A stretch of DNA of 64,000 nucleotides from Phylloscopus collybita (lineage: Eukaryota > Chordata > Aves > Passeriformes > Phylloscopidae). Made by a program: the position numbers and the translations under genes. The stretch covers positions 7,858,001 through 7,922,000 of the forward strand of contig JAJNNQ010000024.1 of NCBI GenBank assembly GCA_027886175.1, written 5' to 3'. Positions within the stretch are counted from its first letter, which is position 1. The number at the start of each line of letters is the position of its first letter. The notes beneath the pieces are model-generated. The model had not been told where the DNA came from and did not search any database. It was given only the letters and a program-made list of their open reading frames with translations. Of the stretch, positions 1-12,362 are shown in pieces.

Positions 1-1583
1 CACTCTGGACTGAAATAAAGTCACCAATTTGTATGCAAAAGGCAGTATTTTGGGGCCAGTCTGCAGCTCCTTAGCTTCAGTTTCTCCACAGGCAAAATGC
101 AGAGTCTGATTTATAAAAAGTGGCAGAGGCTGATGCCTGGTTGGACCTCAGTAATCCAGCACTGGTTGGATAAAACTTGTTATTACCTCAAAGGTCCTGT
201 AATAGTTCTCTGTAGAAGTATAAATGGCTTCAAATAGTACCTCCCCAGGTTAATGACTTTCCTGCAAATCAGTGCAACAGCCACCCACTGCAGGAGTAGC
301 TCTGTGAAATAAACATAATGACAATCAGATCTAATGTATGCTGAAAAAGGTGACCTTTTTTGCATTAGTCTTTAATTCTAATTCTCTTTCTTCAGTTTCT
401 GGTATTTATTTGTTGCCAGTGATGCTAGGGGTGCACTGAAACAAAATGAAATCTGCTTCTAATACATCTTTAGATTCCCATTAGGGTAAGTTTTGAATCA
501 TTAAACAAAGAAAAGAAAAAGGAAAAAAAGTATATAATGGTATTCTTTGTTTCCCCCCTGTGGATGGGGTTTACAGCAAGAAAGTAAATGTTAACTTATT
601 ATAAGAAGTAGCCAGCCATCCACTGGATATCACCTTTTCAACTGAAGGGGAAATAGCATTCTTTTTCATTAAAACCACTTCTTTTATTTGTGTTAAACAT
701 ATGCACTCACTCAGTAGATTCTCTGCAGCAGATCATAAATTAAATATGAAATAATATTTAAAAATCCATACACAATGCACACAGAATATAAAAACTTTGT
801 GCAATTACTGCTGAGCTTTTGTATTCACTGTAATATCTACTCAGAAAAAAAAAAAATCAAAAATCCTCACTATGTTTTTTTCTTCAAAAGTAAATAAGAT
901 GTGATTTTGGGAGTTTGGTCATGGTTGTTTGTGGAGTTTTTTTCCCTCACTTTTCCATTTCTCAGTCCAGGAAGTTGCTTTGTTTTTTTTAAAATGCAGT
1001 TTACTATTACCCCTTTACCAGTGAGGTAATTAAAAGCTTAAAGCTTTAATTTAAAGCTTAAAGCAGGAAGATTTATCCAATTCTTTGGACATGGCACCAG
1101 AGGTTCAGGTGACCTTTTTGTCTGTTTTGTAAACATTTCTACTGCCTCTTCTCTGGTTTTGGTGTATGTCCTCAATCACACTGGAGGTGGCAGTCCTCTG
1201 GAGATCTTATTCACCACATGGCAACGAAAAATGGTGATAAGTCTTAGTCCTCAAATGCAATAAATCCATAGCCAATTGCTGATTTTAAAAGAGTCTGCAA
1301 AACTGTGTGCTTATTTTAGCTTAGGAAATGGCAAAGGCTCCGTATAATGCAAGATAAGGATGTTTTTGTCCACAGTTTTAGAGCTGCTTTAAAACACTTA
1401 TTGGCAAAGTAGAGCATTCAGTGCCAGGTATATTCCTCTTGTTCTTGGCTCTGCAGCTGCAGACTTCTGGCTTCACCAAGACCTATTGTTGCAGAAGCTG
1501 GTATGTCCCAACTTTAGTTTCATGAACATCTGGCATGGAAGTGATTCATGGAAAAAGGTGTTGTCAATAAAAATGGTGTTAGG
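1..1583. other. Unique AT-rich non-coding DNA
   Basis: No gene, RNA or known repeat recognised. The frames here are short and interrupted. A 12-base direct repeat (AAAGCTTAAAGC) occurs at 1033-1044 and 1053-1064, giving a near-palindromic AT-rich spot. An A run lies near 846-857. Confidence 0.6.
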
Positions 1584-1652
1584 GAAAAAAAATCAAAACA
1601 ACAAACAACCCACCAAAAACAACAAACAAAAACAAAACAGAAAAAAACCCAC
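1584..1652 (+). repeat. A/C-rich low-complexity tract
   Basis: The plus strand is almost only A and C, built from irregular CAAA, CAAAA and AACCC units. This is one of about 16 such tracts in the window, which appear either as A/C-rich (as here) or as T/G-rich on the plus strand. The open frame of 87 codons that crosses it is lysine, asparagine and glutamine-rich only because of this composition. Confidence 0.8.
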
Positions 1653-4520
1653 CTTAATTAACACATTAGCTGGTCTCAAAACCTTGCAAATACTGAATAT
1701 AAATGGTTATATATATGGCTATACATATAAATGGTTATACCGAATATAAATGAATATTCCAAAATTGTTGCTGTCATCAAATTTCACAAATATTTGGGAA
1801 GGAATGACAGATTTTTGTCAGTATTTTAGTGGTAGGCATTAAACTCTGTCTCTCCTCTCTTCTGGGGAGCAACCCTCTTTTTTTCACAGCTTAGTGTGAA
1901 ACTAATGAAGTAGAAATGGTCACTGTTGAGCAATACTTTCTGAAAGTAATTCTTTCCTTCCCTGGGCCATGCCAAGTAATTTTCAGTGTCACTAAAACCA
2001 TTTACAGTGATTTTATAGACTTAGAAGATCTGATGTTGTTTATGAAAAATCTGCTACTGTCTTTTCTTAAATCTGTCTTTTCGTTGATTCACATTTGTCA
2101 TGAACTAGTGCAAACTGAAAATTTTAATGATGGTAACAGGGTTGGGGCAGGGAAAAGAATTTCAAAACGTTTTTGCTTGGGAATATTTTTCTTTTTCCAA
2201 GTAGGTGTTGAAAGATATCTAACTTTCTACAATAAAATAGTTTTATGTTAAATGTTATGTGATCGTGTTAGCCTATTAACTTCTTCTGCATCTGTTTCAA
2301 AAGAGAGCAATTGCAGAAAGGGACTCAAGCAATAATCTCAGTGATCCAACAGAAGTTATTTATTTATAAGACCAGATACCATATGGCATTTAAACACTAA
2401 GTGCAGTCAAGACTGAACTGTGTTCAAAGGAATTTTGTATAGAGAGTTGACTAAAAGGCAGTGCAAGGGCTGAGCACAGACCAGAGGGAACTTTCCTTGT
2501 TGAGAGTCATGCTGAATGAAAGGCAAAGTGGGTAGGAAGGTGTTTTTGGTTCCTGCCACAGAGGGTTTAGTTTGTTATTTTTACCACTTTTCTCCTTAGA
2601 GTTCCTCCAAGAAAGTTGAGAAAAAAAATGCCACATCTAAAATCTTGTGGGAAGCTCAGTTACAGACCCCAAAACCTGCAAGAGAGGGAAGGAACCCTTT
2701 TTTTATTAACATTTCTTCTTGACCAGACTGCACAGCTGCAGGAAGAGCTGTGGTGCACTTCTCCAAGTGATTTAATATCAGTTCTATTTCCACAGGGCAA
2801 ATTTCCCAGCATATACACTCCTCGAATCCCCTTAAAAATTAACAGGTCTGATCATTCCCTTCTCAGTTCCTGATATTTTTTCTTTCACCTGCAGTAAAAT
2901 ATTTTTTTTCCTTCCCTTTCTTTATGGACAGCCCATATTGTGGTAGGCATAGGTATCTTTCTCCTTTCTTCCTTCTTCTTTAGATCATAGAAGAAATAAA
3001 GTGGACCAGATAAAGTAAAAACAAAATGTAAAGTGAAAGAGGTAACATCCAAGCAGGGTGTGTACTACTGTGGGTTACACAAAGACAAGGTGTGAATGGA
3101 AAAAAAAATTAATTTCGTTGGAATGTAAGAAGATATCAGAGAAATTCATTCAAGTGCCAAGCAGAGGAATAAATATTTTCAAAGACTAGCAGTCTGAATA
3201 TGCCAAAGATAGAGTTATATTAGGTTGCTTATCCCTTATTGTTTGTTCCCTCTCCAGAGCAGGTTTCTTTTGTGAAGATACAGCCTTTCAACTGCAATTC
3301 ACATTGAAAGAAAACAGTATGAGGTTGCAGGAGAAAAGTAACCATACAATGAACTGAAAATGAATGTTAAGTTCCTTTTGATCAGGTGTTGGTCTATCAC
3401 TGATTGTGACAGTGTCTGGTCATAACGTTTGGCCTTATATTAGCAGTTTTTAGCAGATTCTAACACCCTGCCAACACTTAGTTGAACTTAGTGTTCACTT
3501 AGTGAATATTGTAAATGCTAAATAATACTAAGAGATTAGTTGCTGGAATAAACCTTTTTTAAATTTAGAGCAATACTTGCTCTATTTGCTACTTAGTTGT
3601 GTTTTTCAATCTGCAATTGCAGTGATGGAATTGTGATTCCAGATGATAACTGATAACACAGTTGTTATGTGTTAGCAAACTCTTAATCTGAAACTGGGAA
3701 AGAAGAGAAACAGACCAGTCACATTACTGTGTCCTACCTATGAGGCTGAGTAAGAATATAGCATGAATCACTTACATAAACAGTGTGGACTTTGTTAATT
3801 ACAAAGCTATTCCAGCTCCAGATTAGGATTGGTTCCTACAAGCCTACTTGATGTACTAGAGCTCAGTTGTCTTCTCTCTGCCTTAACTCTTCACATTGCA
3901 ACCTCTGTTGTTCTCTCAAAGTTTTCTGTGTTGAAATCAGTATTTAAAACTTTAGACACAGAAATGTTTATGTAAAGGCTAAGATGTGCCTATATCTCAG
4001 CAAAGTTCAGTGACTCCAGCAACAGAACAAATGACTGTCATCAGAAATGGGTGACAGGAAATAATGTACTGTTCCATTTTTCTAGGCTGGGACCTAGAGG
4101 TGGGTGAGCAGGCTGAAAAGACAGTAACAATGGCAGCATGGGAAATGCATGGGAACTGATGGTACTGGGGAACTCTAGAAATCAGACCTGGAGTCTAGAC
4201 CTGAAAAAAAAAATCATTACATCTGCATGTGGCAAATCATTAACTTGTAAATGTTTCTTTCTGGTAGTGCTGTTGAAGAGATTTTGACATGCAAGCTAAA
4301 AAAAAAATAATAAAAAAACCAGGAGGGTTTCAGTCAGAGCTACATTTTTAAGAGCAGATATAAGATCATCTGCAGTGCACATGAAAGGGTAAATAAGTCC
4401 TGTGAATCTCAGGAGTGAAACTGTGTGTTCTTAAGCACCTTCCATTGGCATTTTATCGATCCGATAGTTCTATCTGCGTAGATCTGGAGCACTTTTGCAG
4501 CAATTGTTCTCAGAACTAAT
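1653..4520. other. Unique AT-rich non-coding DNA
   Basis: Nothing recognised as a gene or repeat. Near 1699-1740 the 13-mer ATAAATGGTTATA occurs twice, 29 bases apart, a small local duplication. Several A runs (4205-4212, 4300-4318) are ordinary for this composition. Confidence 0.55.
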
Positions 4521-5560
4521 TTGGGAATGTCAGTGGATGTGTCTGGAGTTTGGAATGGTTTCCATGTGCACAGTTACAGACAATGGGAGATGCTGTCAGG
4601 AAGCTGGGGCATCTGTGTTTTAGCAGTGCGTGCTGGATGCCCACCACTCTCTCTGCAAGGGAGACCTTCCCTCAAGAAGGAATGCAGTCAAGGAAGTCTC
4701 TGAACCCTGGTCTTGGTGATAAAAGTTCTGGTGAAGTGATCTCTTCAATGGTTCCAGCCACAGGTGCAGCTTCCTTCTTTGGGGTCTGGCTATTCTTAGC
4801 TCAGTTGTTTCAGATGACAGCATTGCAAGGGCAGTAGATGGTTGTCCTGGAGCCGATTTCCAGTGAGCATTCCTCCACTTCAGACACTAGCCAATCATCA
4901 TTTTGGCAACTTTTCTCCCAGTCTTTTCCTGAGCAGTTGTGACAGAATTTCCTCTCTCCTCCCTGAGTGGTGTCCTGCCATCCACAGCACCACAGAGCTG
5001 AGCTCCTGAGGAAATACTCCCTGATCTGGTACAGTGAGAGTGGAGAACCAAAATTAGGGTGCTCCCCTGTTAGGGACTCACTGGCCTTGGTGAGATGGGT
5101 CAGAAATGATTCTCCATCCCTCAGGCTGAGTAGCACAACAACTGCTCTGCCCAAAAAAGGTAAATCCTTTGTAATTCAAAACAGAGGGGCCCCCTCTGAG
5201 CTGCTGAGGGACAAGTCACTGCTCCATGCTCACACCTGAGCTTTGAGTGCTGGCTGCTTGGGGCCAATAACTGAGCATCTTCTGCACAAGCTGCTGAAGC
5301 TGGAAGTGGGTAATTCTCTACTTCTGATGGTCTCTTACCTTCCTGCCATGTTTTGAAGCAGGATGAGCACAGGGCAGTGCAGTTGTGCTGCATCTCACAC
5401 GCAGCCCTCCTCTGCAAGCCCTCAGTCCCAGGCTGGCTGCTGAAGCAAGCTCCATCTCTTCTGGCTTTATGCTAACAGGCAGCATTGTTTCTCCTGCTGG
5501 GTAATTAAATAAAGCCTGGGGCTGGAGAATAACACAGGATCTGGGCTTTTGCATACCCTC
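4521..5560. other. GC-richer unclassified segment
   Basis: About 1 kb is clearly richer in G and C than its flanks and carries overlapping short frames on both strands (60-114 codons). None resembles a protein I know. Such patches in bird intergenic DNA are often decayed ERV or LINE sequence, but I recognise no diagnostic CR1 or LTR motif. An old unrecognised repeat is the more likely reading; a lost or untranslated exon is possible. Confidence 0.3.
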
Positions 5561-6109
5561 AATTCTTCACAGCAAGTGTTTGTGAAATAATGGAAAGTAT
5601 TATGGAGCAATTTGATTTCATGAATTGTTCATACTGATGGCAAAGTGTTCCCTAATTGTATAATAAACATCTGTTCTGCTTGATTAAGTACCCTCAGAAC
5701 AGAACCATTTCAGAGAGTCTTCTTTCACTTGCTTAACCAATACAAACAACTTAGTTTTATTTTTTCAAGTGGTCCCTGCAAGGTGTGCTGACCTTCATTT
5801 GACAAAACTAAAATGACAGCAGGGAAAACAAATTACTGAAATTAAAAGGTGGTTTTAAAACCCTTTAAACTGTCCATTGAACTAAAGCACAAATTCCCAG
5901 AAAGAAGATTTAGAGTCTACCATGTAGTCTTATGGAAAAATCTTATGCTTTTGGAGAACTTAAGTTTGATTTGTGTGCTTTGCTGAGATCAGTAACCACA
6001 GCTATAATGGTAGCAATTCTCTAGCTCTAAATGCCCCAACAGGAGAAAGGGTCAATTCTTGGAGTTTTGAGCTTTCTTCTTTCAAAGACTGGAGCCATGA
6101 GAGGAAGGA
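5561..6109. other. Unique AT-rich non-coding DNA
   Basis: No feature recognised. It leads directly into the A/C-rich tract at 6110. Confidence 0.5.
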
Positions 6110-6180
6110 AAAAACAAAACAAAACAAAACAAAACACAACAAAAAACAAACAAACAAACAAACAAACAAAAACAAAAACA
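6110..6180 (+). repeat. (AAAAC)n/(CAAA)n tract
   Basis: Several AAAAC units are followed by a (CAAA)n block at about 6146-6170. Overlapping 88-120 codon frames on both strands arise from this tract (lysine, glutamine and threonine on one strand, phenylalanine and valine on the other) and are not genes. Confidence 0.85.
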
Positions 6181-9100
6181 GCAGAGGAGCTGTTCACAAG
6201 ACTGAAATGCATCACACACTCTTGGATCAATGGACTGCAAGGGGAGGAATATTTTATGTGGAAGTCTGCAACAGCCCTGCTAGGACAAGTCACTGATGCA
6301 GCAGGTTTGGAGTATTCACTCTTTTCTGTGCTTCACCAGCAAAGGCCTAAGTGTCCTGAAAGCAAAGGGCAATCAATAACTCATCAGACATAATGTAAAA
6401 TGAAACTAATGTTCAATCAATTACGTACCATAACCATTCCATGAAAGCATCAATTGAAAATAAAAGTAGTTTAAGTAATTAAGCAACCTTTTAAAGGCAC
6501 CTGAGGATGGGAACAATTCTGTTTTCACAAGGGTCATATTCTAACAAGAATCTCTTGTCAATAGCTGCCAGAGATGCATGGCTTCAGATGCTAAACTGGG
6601 TTATTTCCAGAAATAGTACCTCTAACATAGTGAGTTCACTGAGGTACCACAGTGAAAATTTTGTCACCTTAATTCAAATACATTTCTGCTGTTCCTGAAG
6701 ATGCTTTTACATGTGCCTACACGTATGAGAAACACAATGAAGACAGAAGGTATTGGAGGATTTATTTCATAGAACAAAAAAAAAAATTAATTTATGACTT
6801 AGGTTCAATTTGTTATCTGCTTCACCTGTGCAATACCTATGAGAATCAATTAAAGTTTTTGTGGCACAGCTGAAGGTGAAGCTGAAGATGAAGGTCCTAT
6901 TTACTGTTATTTTATTTTTTATATTGCAGCTGAGTGACTTAACTTTAGTTAAGAAGTTCAACTAATTTCCATTGTTTTTTCTTTCTCATTTTTCTTTTAA
7001 GGAAAAATCTCCCAGAATTTCTGTAGAACAGAAACTGGAATTTGACCATGTTGGTTATTCTGTCTCTTGAACAATTTGTGGCAAAATGTTGTTTTCATTT
7101 ACTATGACAAAAGTGTGCATTAATTTAGTTTTTTTATTATTATTACTTCTGTGTATTAGGAAAAAATCTTTGTCAAAAGAATAGGATCTGGGGATGAAAT
7201 GCATCATTTACTGCAAGGTTATTACAGCTAGTTGAAAATATTCTGTCCAAATGTGTTGCAGAAAAATGAATATTTTCAAAATCAGGGGATTTTTTTGCCT
7301 TTGTTTGTTTGTTTGTTTGTTTAACTCATCCTGGATGTCTTTGAGAGTTTTTTTTGTTATTTTAATCAAAAAAGCACAATGATAAATCTGAATATTTTTC
7401 TTTTTCATAAAAATAGTTTCATTTGATTGAGCTGCCATAAAGACACAGGATAGCTGTGACATAGTTACCTTGTCTCCCTTATGTCTTATGACATAAATTA
7501 CTTCCTGAACTTCAAATATGAGGCAAAAAAAAAAAATCCTTCCTGCCTTAGGAATATCAGTTACTGTCTTCTGATATATGGATGGTGATTTAGTTGGACT
7601 AGTGTACAGAGCAGATTCTGTGAATTCCAAGTCCCCTGAGACAGGAGACTTTGTTGTTTGAAATGGAAAATCATGTCATGAAATGCAGCTCGTTTGGTAG
7701 TGTTGCAAACAGCAAGAACTTGACTGCATCTGCTTCGGCCAGCCAAGTCCACATTGAAGGGAAGGTTGCTGCACATTAAGAATGTAAATTGCAAGATAAT
7801 GATAAAGTTCATATTTTGCTAGAGCTATATTACCATTATGTTTCTGTGTACAGAAGTCATCTTAAATATCCTGTTTACTAGACAGACCTTGTTTAAGTAT
7901 GGAAAAGACTAAGGGGGCACATCTCATTCCTGTTGGAGAGCATTATTTGAATTCTGCAATGTGGTTGAGCAGGCAGTATCTTTCTTACAGAAAGGAAGAA
8001 TGAAAATTAAAGTCCAGTTTAACATTTCGTGAGCACATCAAATATTTGGAAAGTAGGAGAACTGCATCCCAGTCTGGGTCATCGGAGAGGAAATAGAAAG
8101 GCAGTAAAAATGATTATGGGGTTTTCTCCTGACTGAACACCTTTCTTGTCCGTGTGGAAGGACACCCGGGGCCTACTGGGATTGTCCTGCATTTTGGAGT
8201 AACCAGCTGCTTAGAGAGCATTGCTGGGAGGTGAAAGAGAAGAGTCAGAATCCTGAGAGCAATGGGAGCATCAGACAGTGACCTTCAGCTTGTGAAGTGG
8301 GTATTTCACTGGAGAAGAATGTCCAGACAAACTTTGGTCTACTGTTCTGAGATGTCTGCTTTTCCTGATGGACTGCATAAGAATCCTGTATCCTATAATA
8401 TTACAATGCTTGGATAGCCTCCTAAAAGGTCTCCTGTTTCTCAGCCAGAAAAGACATTTTTTTTGTGTTTTATGCGGTAAGGAAGATTGAATAACTGCAA
8501 TGAACTTCAAAGGTACTGAAAATCTTGTATTGTAGAGGGTGGAGAGTTTTTCAGAGAAAACTATCAAAATAAAAGCTTCCTTAGATGTATTTATTACTGC
8601 AGAGAAAATGAGGTGTCAAATAGCCAGGGAGTTCTGATAGCTGTGTTTTATTCTTGGGAAGCATCAGAACTGTTATTGCTAGCTTTTTCTCTCCTTTTTT
8701 CCTCAAGGCTTAAAGAAAATTTGTTGCCCAGTGAACCTTCCCTTCCCACACTATCTTTTCTGAAGCACTGCATATCCCAGAATGTAGATTTGGATTGTAT
8801 TTATGTAAAAGGGGCAAGGTGTGCTGTGTGGGCATATGGCTACTGTTCCATATATAGAATATTACCCTCAGCAGTGTTAACATTCCAGCTGCAGAGATCA
8901 CTCATGCATATGCATAGTCCTCCAGGAGCAGAAAAGGTAGGATTATTGCATGTGTCTGAGAGTCTTAATTAACAGATTTCAGCAGGGTGAATGGTAGGTA
9001 AAACTTATTACAAGCATCACTGTAGTAGTGTGTCTGTGAAAAGGCAGGTTATGCAGGAGGTGGACAGAATAATTACTGTGCTCTAAAAACTTACGAAAAA

Positions 9101-9480
9101 TGTTATCTGGTATTTATTGGGTAGAGATATATGACATGTTGGGTTTTTGGGGGTTTTTTTTGAACAAGATGAATACCAAGCTGCACTGGACTTCAACCTG
9201 CCTGGAGGCAGAATTTGGATTTTTTTCTTCTTCTTCTAATCCACTTAAATGAATGGAGTCAACAACAGAGAATATGAGCATTTTTAACAGATGAAGTCCA
9301 GGAAGGCATTTAATTAAATTAAAACTCAGAAACTATGTTAAACCTGTGAAAGGAAAGACTTTTTCTAGGCTCCATGTAATTTCTTTTTGTTGGTCCTTGA
9401 ATGCTTTTCAGACATAGGTGCATGACCAAAGAAACCAAGAGACAGAATTGTCATCTGGTTTGTAGAAACCACAGTAACTG
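6181..9480. other. Unique AT-rich non-coding DNA
   Basis: No gene or interspersed repeat recognised. A small (GTTT)n block sits at 7300-7322. A perfect 12-base palindrome, ATGCATATGCAT, lies at 8904-8915. The 140-codon minus-strand frame at 7208-7630 includes the low-complexity block and looks like chance. Confidence 0.5.
7300..7322 (+). repeat. (GTTT)n microsatellite
   Basis: About five GTTT units follow a T run. Its composition matches the larger T/G-rich tracts of the window. Confidence 0.8.
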
Positions 9481-9985
9481 CTCAAGTGCTTGCAAGCTCC
9501 TCTCTCTCTGGAAGATTACCTTGCCAGACTTGTCAGATTCCTAGAGATTCCTGTCACAGAAATGGAGCTTTGGTGGCTCCATTCCAGCTCTTACTGTGGA
9601 GGCCTGTGACACCATTCTGCTGCATTCCTTTTGGTCACAAGTCACAATGGGCATCCTCCCCTCCTACTGGAAGAAGAGCAGGACCAGCAGAGTCTGTGTC
9701 ACTAGTTGTGATTTGTTGCCAGACAGGGTAAACCCAACTGCCAGATGGGCTGTTGGGAGGGCACAAAAACCAAGGGTTGTCTGCCAAAAAGCCAGTTGTT
9801 GTGTCCCAAAGCTCTCACTGCTTTCAAGACCAGTGCTGTAATCTCATCTATTTGACAAGATTTTGTGCAAATCATGTGTCCATAGTTAGGAAGACCAGAC
9901 CTGTATGGACATGCTGGATGTTTCTTTTGCCTTTTTCTTCCTATGGAACGCTTCAATTTGAGCTCTAATCTTCCTCTTTGACTTT
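9481..9985. other. GC-richer unclassified segment
   Basis: About 0.5 kb of higher-GC, high-complexity sequence with three short frames, 81-84 codons, on both strands. I see no CR1, LTR or protein signature. Decayed repeat is the default reading; function unknown. Confidence 0.25.
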
Positions 9986-11092
9986 TGGTTGGCTAATGAT
10001 TTCTCTTTACCTCTCTCCTTTACCCATCAATCAAAACTGTGGCTTTGTAAGGAATTTTCTGCAAAGGACCCTTCCAAACATCTGCTTCTGAAGGCAGGAA
10101 AAGTTCCCCAGTGCAATTCTTACTTATCGATAAATGATACTTATGTATCATTTGACTCCTATGTCAGTGCTAGAAGATCCAGGACACAGGAATTTGACAT
10201 TAGGGTAAGAATAGTGCATGTGGGACAGTCCATGCCCGAAGATCACTGGGGGGCATATATTTATTGATTCAGAGTGGTCCAAAGTGCATGAGTGTTCTGT
10301 TATGTGCCAGAAGATTTTCCCACCAGTTGAAGGTTTTCCACTTTAACCTTGAACTTGAAGCCTTTCCTGCCTGCAATCCATCTGTAACTCCCTTTGGACA
10401 GGGCAGATTTCCATGGAACCATTCTGAAAACCACTGGTGGGGGCAATGAAATAAAATACACTTCTGCATGCACAACTTACATTCTTTTATCTGACTGCAT
10501 AATGAAATCCAGCTTTTTAGAGAAGGAATCTGAAATGTTTCTCATCATTTGAACATTTTCCCTATTCTTTCTCTAGTATGTTATTATAAAACTGTTCTTA
10601 GCAATGTGTGCTGTTTGTTGTCTTGTTTAAATGAAATTATGTTCTTCATATGGTACTTCACAGTTGATTGCTACGTGTTATCTAGGCTTCAGTTTTTGAG
10701 TGCCCTGGGGATGCACCCAGGAGTTCCAAGTATCACGTATGTATGAAAGCACTAGGTCAAGATGAATTGTTTTGAAATGCTGTACAAATAATGATCTTGA
10801 AAGCTATATTTCACTGGGTTTATCTGTGTATGTGACAACTGTGCTAAAATTATCTGAGAGTGCTCCTCCGAGTGAAGTTACTGCTCTCAACAGTCCTGAC
10901 AAACAAAACAATTTCTTTCTTTAGTGGCATATATACTCCTGTTTTATTGTGTCTCTTTCCTGGAAGCAGGAATGGATTTTGAGGGCATGACACCTCAATG
11001 AGATCCTGTGGCACACATGACATGGTGACAAATGGCTACTTTGCAGAACAGAATATGATAGAGACTGTGGCAGGGTTCCACGGGCAGTCGGC
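9986..11092. other. Unique non-coding DNA with a hairpin
   Basis: Nothing gene-like. A palindrome TTATCGATAA (10124-10133) overlaps a perfect inverted repeat, AAATGATAC at 10132-10140 and GTATCATTT at 10145-10153, with a four-base loop. Confidence 0.5.
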
Positions 11093-11190
11093 TGAAAAAA
11101 AAAACAAAAAACAAACCAAACCAAACCAAACCAAACCAAAACAATCAAAAACAATACAGCCAAAAAACCCCAACCAAAGCAAACAAAATC
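11093..11190 (+). repeat. A/C-rich tract with (AAACC)n core
   Basis: An A run leads into about five AAACC units (11114-11140) and then irregular A/C sequence to about 11190. The 134-codon plus frame and the 81-92 codon minus frames across it are compositional artefacts. Confidence 0.85.
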
Positions 11191-12084
11191 CCCTTTCACT
11201 GGAAACCAACACTAGTATAGTGCTCAGAGAAAAACCTACAAATCTTCGGGAGGGGGTGAGCACTCCATGCTTGAAAGTCACACAAAACCCTTACCATACC
11301 ACCCTACTTCTTCCCACCCTAAGAGGAAAAAAAAAAAAAAAATCTCTGTGTAAAACATGCCTCTCTCTGCTGGTGTGCTTGATTTTAGGTTGCACATTGT
11401 AAATGTAATGAAGAGGAGCATTGCTGATGAAGTTGGAAGGCAGGAGTCTATGCTGACATTTGTGGAGCATCATTGCCAATAGGCATATGTAAAGATTTAC
11501 TGTTTATAGCAGTGGTAAGCTGTGATGCTGTGCCTCTGACTCATGGGAGCTATATATTTTGTTCTTTAATGCTCATTAGTGTTGTGGGAGGCTCAGATTT
11601 CAAAAGGGTTTGCCTAGGTAGGTTGTCAGTCAGTGATGAACATAACTGGTGCAGTGAATCTTTCTGACAGCTCACAATCATAATTATTTTCAGAATATCA
11701 ACAGAAGAGCTGTAATGCATGGTTTATAGCGTTTAGCTGGTGGTTTGTGCAGTGGTGGGCTTTGTTTTGCAGATATATCTACCACACCAAAGCAATTTTC
11801 TATTCTCTCACCTTCTGTGGCATTTTCCCTTGAAAATCTGTTCCTATTACTCACTGCCAAAACCATGGGATCCATTAAGGATGCATGGATGTAGCTGCAA
11901 TCTGCAATTTGGTGGCAACATTTTTTATCATAAATTTCATAGCTACACCATTTCTCTATAGAACCCAAAAGTTTAATTACAGGAAAGCAATGCTAACTAG
12001 GGAGGGAAATACTGTGGCATTACAGAGGGAAAAATTATTGACCGTGCTGGCTGCTACCAAGTGCTCATGAAGGTTTTCATTTTC
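11191..12084. other. Unique AT-rich non-coding DNA
   Basis: No gene or repeat recognised. A 17-base A run begins at about 11325. Confidence 0.5.
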
Positions 12085-12362
12085 CTCTGGTGGTCTGTGA
12101 TGGGACCTGGGATGCTGCTCTCAGAGCCACTGCTCTGCACTGGCTTGTGCCCCAGGAGCCAGAGCCCTGCTCTGCACTCATGGCACTTGTTCCCTGTGCT
12201 TTTTTCCCTGGGGAAAGAGGCCACTGTGTGATGCCATCTGTGAGCCCCACAGGGACAGTGTGGGAAGATCACCTCCAACATCTAGGGATGAGCAGCCTTA
12301 CAAGCCAATCTCACAGCTCCTGGAACTCGTGCAGCTCTTGGGTGTGGACAGCCAGGTCCTGA
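12085..12362. other. GC-richer unclassified segment
   Basis: About 280 bases of high-complexity GC-richer DNA with opposing frames of 75 and 90 codons. No family signature is visible. It could be an old repeat or a conserved element. Confidence 0.25.

Noticed and set aside
7208..7630. 140-codon minus frame as a gene
   Set aside because: Crosses a (GTTT)n block, has no domain, and is typical of chance frames in AT-rich DNA.
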